Shown here: one piece after another, positions 1-9,736 of the stretch
Layout: each line of letters opens with the position of its first letter
Position numbering within the stretch: the stretch's first letter is position 1
Assembly: GCA_003427395.1 (NCBI GenBank)
Contig: BFEA01000213.1
Location: forward strand, 726,701 to 755,083
Source of the DNA: Chara braunii
Lineage: Eukaryota; Streptophyta; Charophyceae; Charales; Characeae
Direction of reading: 5' to 3'
Length of the DNA: 28,383 bases
The notes under the pieces: generated by a model
Seen by the model: only the letters and a program-made list of their open reading frames with translations
Databases searched by the model: none
What the model was told of the DNA's origin: nothing
Position numbers and translations under genes: made by a program

Positions 1-27
1 GAGAGAGAGAGAGAGAGAGAGAGAGAG
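1..27. repeat. (GA)n microsatellite
   Basis: The window opens in an uninterrupted GA dinucleotide run that is cut off by the window edge, so its true length is unknown. Confidence 0.97.
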
Positions 28-141
28 GCCCTCACCTTCAGCGGGGTCACGAGAAGAGTTGGTACACGGCCACGAGGCAGAGTGCTACTACTAAGCAATA
101 GGCAATGATCCCAGAAGGAGGTAGTGCCGGAGGGTGCAGCG

Positions 142-215
142 CTACGTGAAGGGCAAGTGAATGTGGACAGGAAACGGTCTACGTGGAGGGCAAGTGAATG
201 TGGACAGGAAACGGC
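142..215. repeat. 37-bp tandem duplication
   Basis: Two adjacent 37-bp copies (142-178 and 179-215), each beginning CTACGTG and containing GGGCAAGTGAATGTGGACAG, differ at only a few positions. No coding frame is evident across them. Confidence 0.85.
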
Positions 216-2980
216 GCCGAGTGCATGCGCGGTGAGGTAGGGAGAGAGGGGGAACAGGAAGGACGAGGCAGAAGGACCAATGAGCGTTGGGGCTGTGCAG
301 CGAGACGGTGAAGGAGAGGCTACGAGGAAAGGGAAAAGAGGGGAGTGGATCTGGCATGGATCTGCGCCAGGTGCATTTGGAGGGGCTGGTGTGGAAGGCG
401 AAGGTGGCGACGGGTTGTGACGGAGGGGAGAGTTCATAGTATCCTTGATTCTCAGCGGACTCCGGCGAAGAGAGAGCTGAGACTACGGCTCTAAGGAGGG
501 GCGAATTCAGTGAAGGTGTTGGTTTGGCTGCTAGAGTGGTAATATGGGAGTTCAGTAGAGGAGACTGTGCGCGGAGTACCGAGGGGGAGAAAGGAGGGAG
601 TAAGTTTTTTTATCTCGGACGTTCGGTGGTCGTTTTGAGCAAGCCAGGACTCTAAACAGGGGTTTTTTGACATGGCGAATCCGTCTGTTGCGTCGAATTT
701 TGGATTTAGTAGGTCATGTGGCCGGTATGTGGGGTGAATATTGCACGGGGGGATGAACCTGGTCACGTTCCAACGAGGGATTCCTCCTCATTTGTCCATC
801 TTCTTTTTTTGCTTTTTATATATACATATATATGCTTTTTTTATTATTTTCATTTTGGCATACTAGGTGAGTAGGAGGCGGGACTGTGGCTGCACGCCAT
901 CACCCTCACCTTCTACAANGAGAGCGGGCTTCTTCTAACTNGTAGAGCGGGGCCNGGTTGCCTGGCTAGAACGGCAGTCTTCTCTAGACAGGTGAACCAG
1001 GGCAAGGAGTTGGCCAGGTACATTGAGTAGCAAGGAGGAAGTATGAGAGGTGGAAAAGGGTAGGGGCGAGTGGGAAAAAGACACGGGTTACTTGCTGTAA
1101 CTGACGGTATATCTTCCCATCTGCAAGCCAAAGATCCATTCCCTGTTTCCGCCCACAGTGTAATGAACAGAACACAGGATTGGGCCCACAGTCACACAGA
1201 CATAGTTGGTCTCCGAGTTCATCCGTTGTCATACACAGTTTAGTTGGGTCCTACCGGTACCGCAGACTGGGTCATTGCTTGGTTACCGTTGTAGCCTCGC
1301 CGCTTAGATTGGAGCAGAGGCGGATTGGGGGTGATGCACAACTGTGGGCGCTGCCGGGAGTGGTACTCACCGGGCAAAAACAGGGAAGAACTATAGGCGG
1401 ACCTGGTCTGAGCTGCGAGACCACGTTCTGGGCTGATGAGCATAGGTCCACCTGCTGCTGAAGCTGCCAGGAAGCAGGAACTTACAAGTTACTTTTGGGG
1501 AGCCTGCCGCTGTTGAGGTTGACGGCTACAAGCACGGAGCTGCTCACTGCGTTTGGGGTTGCCACCTATTATGAACTAAGGGACTGATGCAGACTTCGTN
1601 AGGTACGGACTGATAACCAGATTGGAGTTAAAGTTGGCCAAGCTCTNGCCCTACCAATCCTNAGTTGCCACAGCAAGAGGACCGACCGAGTTGCGAGCCT
1701 AGCAAGGTTGGGGCAGCANCTGCCCTTCGAAGGCCTGCGCTGCACGTTCCAGAGTACAGCTACAGATCTGGCATGGGCTGGCTGTTGAAGTGGGTGGTGG
1801 TACACCCAAGCGCTTGACCATGTAGGAACAGCATGCACTAGTGTGTANTGACGTCCTACACGGGGGGGTTGCGNGGCTCTGTTGAGTCTGAGGAAAAGCA
1901 CCCCGCTAGATATTCAAAACGGCAGTTACCTCTTTCACTGAGACTCTGCTGCTGCTGTGNGTGGAGCAGTGATGGTCGGTGAGTTCCCAGGGGCTAGCAC
2001 CATGCTCTCATGAAGTGGCAGCCGTCCGGGTCAGNGTCTACTCNGNGAGTTGCTGATGCTGCCATGAGTGGCACGTCGCGCTTCCGGTNCCTTCCTTGCA
2101 GATCTGTGCCTCCAGGCTTTGGGCCAGGACTATAAGCTTCGAGTATGACCATTAGCAAGGATGTTGATACGGGACGCTGCTGACTACGGGCAAGTGCTGG
2201 TTGGCGCAGACCGCTGCGCGTCACGCTGTGCTGGGCAACCGCCGGGCCAACCAGTCGTGGCTGTTCCTACCCCGCTGTAGCCGCCTTGGAGCTATATTAC
2301 CGAGCTAACNGCGGACTGCTGCTGTGCACATCGAGCGCTGCTACTACGGTGACTGTATCACTACTCTCGAGGGACTGCANTTGNGGACTGTGGATNGGTG
2401 GAACTCATACTGGGCTGTTNTGGGACTGCTACTGCAGACAGATACTGCTGCTGCGGAGGACTGGGCTCGGACTACTACTTCTGACTTCGCTATAGGCTGC
2501 TGGTGCTGCGTCAGTGGACTGTGTAAGGGCTGNGGTCGCTGTGGATAACTGTTGTTGCATGCTGGCGGACAGTTGCTGTCGCTGTTGACTAGGCTGCGTA
2601 TTGCTACGGGCTGCTACAGGCCGCACAATCCGCTGCTGCCTGCTGTGGCAGACTACCGCTGCCTGATGTAATGAGCCNCTGTCTCCGGTTGAGCGCCACA
2701 TGCTGTTGTACACTGCTGCCNGTTGAGTGTTGGGGAGGCAAGCANGCTGGACAAGTAGGGGGATGGGGCTGTGAGTTGGGAGTTCATCAGGAGGGGCTAC
2801 TCCGGCAGTTCGAGCTCGTTGACCAAGCTGTCAGTTGGCTGCCACTGCGGGGCCCTCAGGCGCATCAAGACAACGAGGCCCTCTCCAATGAGATTGAGAG
2901 CACCTCCCCTGTATCTCGAGAGACTGAACATTTATGCTTCTATCCTTCTTACTCCCAGTCTACTCTGTGAATACGAGAGG
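216..2980. other. Non-coding stretch, no gene recognised
   Basis: This stretch holds short unsupported reading frames only, on both strands. It includes a short TA-rich microsatellite at about 818-833, GCTGCTG-rich sequence at roughly 2280-2720, and scattered single N bases from position 919 onward that break any frame. I see no conserved domain, retroelement motif or convincing splice chain. It may be old repeat-derived DNA. Confidence 0.5.
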
Positions 2981-2983
2981 AAG

Positions 2984-3065
2984 GCGGCAGGCGGGATTGC
3001 AACCCGCAGGTCCGCGCCAAGACCTCTGTGGGAGGTTGCCCCACCGATTGCGGGAGCTCTGCCGG
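2984..3065 (-). other. tRNA-like fold (degenerate)
   Basis: Read on the minus strand, this segment can fold like a tRNA. A 7-nt acceptor arm pairs at 6 of 7 positions (3059-3065 with 2984-2990). It is followed by a possible D arm, an AGGT-type anticodon-like stem, a 13-nt variable region, and a perfect 5-bp T-arm-like stem (GCGGG/CCCGC) with a 7-nt loop TTGCAAT. A canonical T loop is TTCRANY, so the loop is off at two positions. The anticodon loop lacks the usual T33. A functional tRNA is therefore unlikely. A tRNA-derived fragment, SINE head or chance hairpin are all possible. Confidence 0.2.
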
Positions 3066-3338
3066 AGCCCAGGCGTGGTTCTTGAGGTAGGGAACCTCAG
3101 GGATAATCTCGTTAACCCGTGTGATCCCCTCCCTTACTTATTATCCCTTGGGTATCTGAATATGTACATGTAAGGATACTACTTTTTGTTTTGCTATGTA
3201 TGCNAGGACATGTTTTGCAGAAGGCTAAATGAACAAGTATATATGAGAGTTCAGATCTTCTGAGTGACTTCAGACAAAGTTAGACTGGGGGAAAGTGGGC
3301 TGAAGGAGTATTGCACGCATTTGACCGGGTCAACCCAA

Positions 3339-5315
3339 GGCTGAGCTCCTCTAAGTTGATGTGGGCTCAGTGCTGTGTTTTGTTTATGTCTGTTGGGCTG
3401 ACTGAATGGTTTTGAGCGTTGGGCCTATCCTAAGTTGGACGGACCAGTCGCTGTTTTTTCTGGGGTTCCTGAACAGGAGGATGAGCACCCTAAGTTGGGA
3501 GGTCTCGAAATCCTGGTGTTTCTTTGTGGGTTGCTGAAAACAGAGTTGAGAACACTCTAAGTTGCGTGGACTCAGTTCTGTGTGTGTTTTTCTGAGGGAA
3601 ACACGAGCATGAGGCTGAGTGTACCCTTAAGATAGGGCGGCTCAGTCATAAGCCATGAACACAAAGGTCAACNAAAGTATACAACTTTGATACATACTAT
3701 ACGAACCTATATCATCTGGCAGACCGGGCACCCTAAGTTGAGAAAGCCAGTCAGTGAGTCAGGTAGAACAAGAAGAGGAGAAAAGTGATGAAGAATATAA
3801 TAAAGGTAACCAGGGCAGGCTGAGCGTACCCTTAAGTTAGGGCGGCTCGGTCCTATTAGTATAAACCTGTTTTATTTTCCCTTCTAAACACAAGGCAGGG
3901 TTGGATGTCTCCCTAAGTTGGGTAGGTCTGACTATCTGCCTAATAAGAGAGAAACACATATNGTTTGTGTAAGTATCAATGGTTGTTCTCATATGATTGT
4001 CGTTACNGAGGCTAAGCGCACCCTTAAGTTAGGGCGGCTTAGTCACACGTCGTTGTACCTTGTTCAGGCAGATTCTGTCTTATGTAACTATAATTGTTTA
4101 AGCCAGCCAGGCGTACTCTTAAGTCAGGGCGGCCTGGTGATAGGCTCCTGTCGTTGATGTGATGTAGGTTGGACATACCCTTAAGTTAGGGCGGTCNGAC
4201 CATTCGTCGTTCGTGCTTGTTCTAGGCAGGTTAGGCACACCCCTAAGTTGGGGCAGTCTAATCCTATGCCCTATGTAACTTTTTGTAAAGCTGGCTAGGC
4301 ATACCCTTAAGTTAGGGCAGTGTAGCTCTACGCTTCATGTCGTCGGTTCAAGCAGAAGCCAGGCGCACCCTTAACTTAGGGCGGTCTGGTCATATGCTTT
4401 ATGTCTAGAGTTTACTTGGAGTTGGGCATACCCTTAAGTTAGGGCCTTGTCTGATCCTATGCCATAAGTGAGGGGGTAATTGAAAGGGAACAATTGAGTG
4501 ATCTTACGAACTACCTGGGACAAATAAGCAAAGGCTAATCGTACCCCTATGTTTGGGTGGCTTAGTCATGAGCCATGAATGTAAAATGAAACCATAGTAA
4601 CAATTTAATACCATATTTATATCATCGTGTATATTATTTGGCAATCTAGACATACCCCTAAGTTGGGGCGGTCTCAATAAGCGAGGCTAAATGAAAAAGC
4701 AAAAAACAAAGAATTCATAATATAATACGAAAAGGTAACTTGAAAAGGTTGAAGGTACCCCTAAGGTGGGTCGGTTCAGTCCTATGCCCATGATGATATA
4801 AAAAACACGAAGTTAGTATAAAACTTGTTTATTAAATACGACTACGGCAGGATTGGATATCTCCCTGAGTTGGGTAGGTCTGATCATCTGCTTAGAAGAG
4901 AGAAGGAATTAGTGAATTTATATGTTTAAGTTATAGTTAAACGTTATGATATTACGAAGGCTGAACGTGCCCCTAAGTTGGGGCAGCACAACCCTACGCC
5001 ATGTGTAATTGTTTTGGGTTGGCTTGACGGACCCGTAAGTTGGAGCGGTCTAGTCATATGCCTTTTGTCGTGCCTAGGTAGATACTAGACGTACCCCTAA
5101 GTTGGGGTGGTCTAGTTATATGTCTCGAGCGTACCCCTAAGTTGGGGTGGTCTGGCCATACACCTTATGTGACTGTCTAAGCAGACAGTTGGGTGTGCCC
5201 CTAAGTTAGGGCGGTCTAGTCATATGCTTTATGTTTATCGTCTAAATGGGCTAGACGTACCCCTAAGTTGGGGCGAGGCAGTTGTATACTTATGGTTGGA
5301 CGTACCCTATGCCAT
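3339..5315. repeat. Array of 26 stem-loop repeats, core CCCYTAAGTTRGGG
   Basis: I count 26 related units, starting near 3339, 3399, 3475, 3541, 3613, 3716, 3817, 3894, 4009, 4106, 4166, 4229, 4291, 4357, 4421, 4533, 4645, 4746, 4846, 4958, 5020, 5084, 5125, 5187, 5250 and 5293. Most are 32-45 bp and separated by 25-80 bp of weakly conserved spacer. Each has an inner stem formed by CCC(C)T and (R)GGG round a TAAGTT-centred core, an asymmetric internal part (left CGYA, right CGG), and an outer stem of 5-10 bp. Examples of the outer stem are CTGAGC/GCTCAG at 3341/3365, a 10-bp stem at 3541-3580, and ACTAGAC/GTCTAGT at 5084/5110. The outer stem sequence changes from unit to unit while pairing is kept. 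Irregular spacing and frequent stops argue against coding. I do not recognise the family. A structured non-coding RNA, a decayed mobile element or an organelle-derived palindromic repeat are alternatives. Confidence 0.85.
3613..4532. repeat. Higher-order repeat copy 1 (11 hairpin units)
   Basis: Eleven hairpin units (3613 through 4421) plus spacers form one block. Spacer words such as AGCCATGAA, TTAGTATAAA, ATATAATA and CCTATGCCATAAGT recur in the same order in the following block. The two blocks are thus copies of one about 0.9-kb unit rather than independent hairpins. Four more diverged units upstream (3339-3580) may be the remains of a still earlier copy. Confidence 0.75.
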
Positions 5316-5340
5316 AAGTAAGAAAGGGTGAAGGGGTTTA
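4533..5340. repeat. Higher-order repeat copy 2 (11 hairpin units)
   Basis: Eleven units in the same order as copy 1, at offsets falling from about 920-950 bp at the start to about 870 bp at the end, so this copy has lost sequence toward its right side. The last unit (5293-5315) is truncated and lacks its right arm. It runs into CCTATGCCATAAGT, which also follows the last unit of copy 1. Spacers are more diverged than hairpins. Confidence 0.75.
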
Positions 5341-5648
5341 ATCATCTGAGAGTCAAACAAACTAAATATTTTGATAAGGAATTGAGGCTTGGTGAGAGAT
5401 GATGTTGTGTGCACTTGTGTGCTCTATGAGTTTGTCTTTTGGGGGATATCTTTTTGATAGTTAGTTGCTTAGATGCTCGCCAAGTGTTGAAGCGATAAGC
5501 AGAGTAGTGATGGATTGGGGGGAAAGCTTGTAATAAAGTAGAGTGACCTTACTAGGAGTCGGAGTGATTCGTGACACTATCTCAAAAGCAATATCACGAG
5601 ATTGATCTCTAGCTCAGACAATTGAGTTAAAGCACAAGTACACCACAC
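5341..5648. other. AT-rich spacer between repeat arrays
   Basis: No reading frame, repeat or known motif is recognisable in this stretch, which links the end of the CCCYTAAGTTRGGG array to the GC-rich hairpins. Confidence 0.4.
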
Positions 5649-5736
5649 ATCGGCCCACGGGTGTCGGCATGAAATTCGCACCAGTTCGGAGGCTGCCGAT
5701 TTATTTTTTCAACGGCGCCCCTGGTCGCGCGGCGCC
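5649..5736. repeat. GC-rich inverted repeats
   Basis: A 52-bp segment (5649-5700) is bounded by ATCGGC and GCCGAT and contains an inner GGTG/CACC pair. After a short T-rich tract, GGCGCC at 5714-5719 is repeated at 5731-5736, giving a second possible hairpin. The composition contrasts with the AT-rich flanks. No function is recognised. Confidence 0.5.
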
Positions 5737-5823
5737 TCCGAGTTTTGCCTGTGGCAACAAAAAACTTTCTACAAGCCGGGGGTTGTGTATTAGCGACTGC
5801 ATTGTACTTTTTGTACTCGTCTT

Positions 5824-6383
5824 AGTATAAATTTTGGTAATCTACTTCCCTAGAGGAAGTGTTGCTGAATTTTTAATAATTCAGAGGAGTTAGTTAAATT
5901 TTCTGTTTGCAAAGTCAGATTGTTTTCTTCTTCCATTTCTTCACTTAGTAAAAATTTTGGTAATCTACTATTCTAGAGGAAGTGCTGCGAAAAATTTTGC
6001 TAATCAAGAAGTTGGACACAATCAGTCTCTGCAAAATTTTGGTACTCTACTATTCTAGAGGAAGTGCTGCTAAAATTTTTGCTGAATCAAGAAGTTGGAC
6101 ACAATCAGTCTTTGCAAAGTTAAGTCGTACTTTGATTTCAGATTTAGCTTAGTAAAAATCTTCGTAATCTACTTTCCTGGAAGAAGCGCTACTAATTATT
6201 TTGTAAAATTATAATTAAATTTTTATTGTAAAAATTATGGCAATCCACCTTATCTAGGGAAGAGGCTGCCCGAATTTTCAGCAAAAAATATAGCAATCCA
6301 GCCTATCTAGAGGAGATGTTGCCCGAATTTTCGGCAAATTCCAGCCTATCTAGAGGAGATGTTGCCCGAATTTTCGGCAAATT
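5824..6383. repeat. AT-rich structured tandem repeats, core TCTAGAGGAAGTGCTGC
   Basis: About seven diverged units share the pattern ATTTTGGTAATCTAC - TTCTAGAGGAAG - TGCTGC - AAATTTT. They lie near 5824, 5944, 6030, 6150, 6231, 6290 and 6341. The second and third are direct repeats with an offset of about 82 bp that also share AAGAAGTTGGACACAATCAG. The last two are an exact 43-bp tandem duplication (6298-6340 and 6341-6383). Several units can fold: ACTTCC/GGAAGT round a CTAGA loop at 5844-5860, and TTGCC-CGAA/TTCG-GGCAA type hairpins in the last units. No open frame spans the array. Confidence 0.75.
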
Positions 6384-6656
6384 GTGATGACGATCAGTGA
6401 GAGGTTAGAAGAAGCTTAGTAGAGGATTTTAAGACTACAATAGAGAGTCTACCCTCCATTCATTTTAGCAATGGTCTTTTGGCATGTACTGTGATGCAAG
6501 TCAGTGTTTAATTAAAGGTTCGACTAGTTTGGGTCTGGTCCTACACGGGTCACTCTTCTGTTATCATTTGATAACATGTCCATTTACAACACAACTTCAC
6601 CTGCCTCTGCACCTCAACCTAACACCGTAGCCCTGTGGGTTTTATATGTTTCTTGG
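6384..6656. other. Unannotated spacer
   Basis: No gene or repeat is recognised. The sequence leads from the AT-rich array to the poly(T) tract. Confidence 0.4.
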
Positions 6657-7060
6657 TTTTTTTTTTTTTTTTTTTTTTTGGAAACAGAGGCCCCATCTAT
6701 TCTGGGGGGCAAAAGTCCGGTTGCTTATCACCGGCAAGCCTGCAGGGAGGAGGGAGGATAGACCAAACAACAAAAATGAAGAAGGGGGAAGGGCCTTACC
6801 CTTGGGGCTCGAGAAGCCGTGCAAGGGGGGGGGTGCCACCACCATCACGTCCTTCACATCTCCTCCCACACCGGGGGCAGCTCTGCTAGCCGGGAAACAA
6901 ACCATGGTACCCAGACGCAAAGCAGGGCGGCCGCTCGGGGGGGGGGTAGGAGGGGTGGGGGGTAGGAGGGGTGGTGCTGGCAGTTTCCTGAGCCTTTCTA
7001 TGCTATTCCTATGCCCGAGTTCGAGTCCAACTGTCTGTCTCCCATGTTAGCAGCTCGCTA
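6657..7060 (-). mobile_element. Probable poly(A)-tailed retrosequence (minus strand)
   Basis: A run of 23 T (6657-6679) is the complement of a poly(A) tail. The GC-rich sequence to its right (about 6680-7060) differs sharply from the AT-rich DNA on the left, as expected for a reverse-transcribed insertion read on the minus strand. The body contains G-runs (about 6823 and 6936-6975). A box-B-like GTTCGAGTCC at about 7019 sits in the opposite orientation, so it does not support a simple SINE. The right end and target duplication could not be defined. Confidence 0.4.
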
Positions 7061-8931
7061 TTTCTAGACAAGTAAGACTTGCAAATATGCACTAACTAGA
7101 CATATACGTGACATACATCCTACCAATGGGTATATCGCATCTAAACCACGCCCCTTCCAAGTGCGAAGAAAAAATCACGCAGCATACTTCGGGCAGACAA
7201 GTTGTATATGTCATTCCGTGTGGAGCTATCAAAGCCTTGTACATACCTACTCAGTACTAGCAGGCGAGACCAACAAGAACTTCTTTTTAAATGATCATTT
7301 TCGAGAACTGAGTACCTTTGTTATCGGGTGGTGGAAAAATGCTTGGGGCTTGTGCGCGTAAGGCGGGGTACGAGTCGCGGGGAACGGTAAAGTTGACTCC
7401 TTGGTGCATTGGATGTTGTTGTTCAAACTTCATGTGATCGCGGGTATGTGTTGAAGATGACGGATTGAGTCTTGGTTATTGCCAATGTATTGCATGAATG
7501 ATGATGGACAAAACACATCAATATTTGTGACAGTGATCATCTGATACCACACAACCTCTTTGTCTGAAGGATTCAAAGACTTTTTATTGTGCGCAACTGT
7601 TACAGCCAAAGCACGCGCGTGTTAAGCATAAGCCAAGGTCTACGCACGTTCATGCGCGTGCAACAATTTGGATTCCTTGTTGAGAAGTGTTTTCTGGAGC
7701 GGGGATGACCTGGATTAGAAAATCGAAGTGCAGCTAGTTGCATCGCGCAACCTCCTGCCGCCAGTGCAATCCGCATTGCTCTTTTGCTCAACCTCTATGC
7801 GTAACATACGAAGCAACGCGGTAGTCACCGTTTATGCATATTAGCACCACTGAATACTATGGCTTCTTTCATTTGCTCAAACCACTCGTGCCTTTTATGC
7901 GTACATTCGAGATGCCCACAAATATGGCTGGCTTGTTGAATTTTCGGAGTTGGATGTAAAAATCAATGGCGACTACGAAAGTGAAACCCCTTGATTTGTT
8001 TCAAGGCCTCCGAAGTTGTGACTTCCTCCTCCAATTGGAAGGTGTTCCACCGCCACTGATTGCCGCAGTTGGTATATCACTCTCCTGTGCAGGGTGCAGA
8101 CGAGGGTAGAAAGCGCAACTAGCAATTGTCTAGCGTCAGAGGAACGACCCCTCAAGACACGACCCGAGTGCCGAATGCGATTCTTGAAATCATTGAGAAT
8201 CACGTGGTCATGGGCACCACAAAGTACGGCATCATTGCGACCGCTCACGTATTTGCGCATGGCTAGTCGATACGAAAAGGCTCGCGCCGCCACATTTTTA
8301 ATACAAAGTCTCGTGCGCGGCTTCTGCATGTTCATGCAACGAAACAGTTGTGGGTTCAGCGGAAAAAGCGACTAGACGCGATTTGCACATTGGAATTAAA
8401 GTTTTTATCGAATGGTTACACTGGTCGTCCTTGTCGACCGGCGTAGGATCATGCCTGAGAGATCAGGGCTTCATGCATCGAATTCGTGCACGGGTCGAAT
8501 TCGTACACTGGTCGTCCTTGTCAACCGGGATTAGCGAGAGGTATGGCTGGCGCACTCGTGCGACACTGCTCCACAACATTCTGCGCCCAACTGCCAAAAT
8601 CCTGCGTGACGCGGTCGGGAGGGTCCCCTTGTGGGACCGATGCACTCGACACCGCCATGCCACACCAAGGAAAAGGACAAGTTCACACATAGGATGAGGT
8701 ATGTTTGCTAGGCCCAGATTCTAAGCCAATCACAAGAATTGAGATCAGCATGACAAACTGCCCGGATTCTCGGTCGATCACAAACATTTAAGATCATCCC
8801 ACACTGTCCATTCGCGTAAACAGCCCAGCTCGAGGACCGACCTTAATTTTTGGCAATTGGCTCAGAATATTGGCCACCTGCATGTACGAACGGCCAGTGG
8901 CCCAGCTGGGCCCTTTGAAAATTAGGGGCTT
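7061..8931. other. Anonymous intergenic or intronic stretch
   Basis: Short overlapping open frames exist on both strands, the largest on the minus strand at 7973-8335, but none has recognisable domains. A 19-bp direct repeat, TACACTGGTCGTCCTTGTC, occurs near 8418 and 8504. On the minus strand an AATAAA-like signal occurs near 7578. That would be a distant polyadenylation signal if the candidate minus-strand gene described elsewhere in this window is real. Confidence 0.35.
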
Positions 8932-9010
8932 CTATGGTTGTAAACAATCCAGGATAGTGCAAGCGCTAACGTGCTCTGACACAAGGAAGTCTCGCAGTAG
9001 CAGGACCCAC
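8932..9010 (-). CDS. Candidate terminal exon of a minus-strand host gene
   Basis: On the minus strand a T-rich tract ending in GCCCAG precedes this segment as an acceptor. It then reads open for 25 residues, starting WVLLLRDFLVSEH, to a TAG stop at 8932-8934. The phase (one leading base) fits the two trailing bases of the candidate exon at 9663-9736. No domain is recognised and the product is unknown. An alternative acceptor about 70 bp upstream (minus 9083) would give a different exon ending at 9011. The support is splice-site appearance and phase only. Confidence 0.25.
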
Positions 9011-9083
9011 CTGGGCATAAGACAAGTGCACAAATATGTGAGAAAACAGTGGGTACTGAGGCATACTAAGCAAGCATGCTGCA

Positions 9084-9662
9084 CTGAAAAGATTAAAACA
9101 AAAGATTAGGCAGACAGCCATGCATGTGTGATTGGAAGTGAACAGTGGAGACGAGCAAGGGAGACAAATGTGAATCAGATCAGGGGACAGCAAGTTTGAC
9201 AGGGGGGCCGAAACTTCCCAATCTCGAAGATATATGCTCTGGAGTGCAAACAAAATGCGAGCACAAGATGTGACCATGCAACTGAGGAACATAAAGGTAC
9301 GGAGTTGAGCTAGCCCACATGCCATGTCCACTAGCAGTTGTATGCTTGTCGCATGGTCTAGAACTCTGGTTAATCGCTCTGTACATGTGGTAACAGATTA
9401 GTAATTATTTCTCTTCTCACGTGTCTATATCAGCCATGTCCTAAATTATTCCGAGAACATTGTAGTCATCCAACTCACTACACAGCTACCGGCAATCACC
9501 GTCCACTCTGATTGCTTGTTCAAAATGCACAACTGGTTCCACTGCCATAAAATTAGATTGGTGCACAGGAGTTAGCCGGAAGCCGAGGGGATAGGGGGAA
9601 TAGATGGGTGGGAGGTGCAGATTGTGGCTCACATTCGGTTTGAAAGTAGTTGCCTGACTCAC
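9084..9662. other. Possible intron, nothing recognised
   Basis: This lies between two candidate minus-strand exons. No repeat, retroelement motif or convincing coding segment is visible. Confidence 0.3.
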
Positions 9663-9736
9663 CCGCCATGCATATTCACAGCCTTCCCCATTGGTGGCTG
9701 TAACACCAGATCAGACCCCGCCCGTCCTGATCCAAC
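9663..9736 (-). CDS. Candidate internal exon of a minus-strand host gene
   Basis: On the minus strand, CTGGTCAG precedes the segment as acceptor and GTGAGTCAGG follows as a strong donor. The 74 bases read open in one phase for 24 codons plus two bases, including QPPMGKAVNMHGG. Entry at phase 0 matches the candidate exon at 22113-22227, which ends at phase 0. If the exons belong together, the intervening intron is about 12.4 kb and contains the whole chromovirus. The family is not recognised. Confidence 0.3.

Noticed and set aside
3339-5315. CRISPR-like array
   Set aside because: Units are imperfect, spacing is irregular (about 25-80 bp), the repeats covary rather than being identical, and the context is eukaryotic.
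3339-6383. Self-cleaving ribozyme array such as hammerhead
   Set aside because: I could not find the conserved hammerhead core (CTGATGA with GAAA) or another ribozyme core in the units.
7018-7028. tRNA box-B-like GTTCGAGTCC
   Set aside because: No matching A box or cloverleaf arms, and it is opposite in orientation to the poly(A) tail of the surrounding retrosequence.
7973-8375. Overlapping open frames on both strands (121 and 93 codons)
   Set aside because: No domain is recognised in either and neither shows clear start or splice support, so which strand codes, if any, cannot be decided.
9011-9083. Alternative minus-strand exon at 9011-9083
   Set aside because: It is phase-compatible, but its sequence is T-rich and looks like the polypyrimidine tract leading to the acceptor at 9011; the exon at 8932-9010 is preferred.
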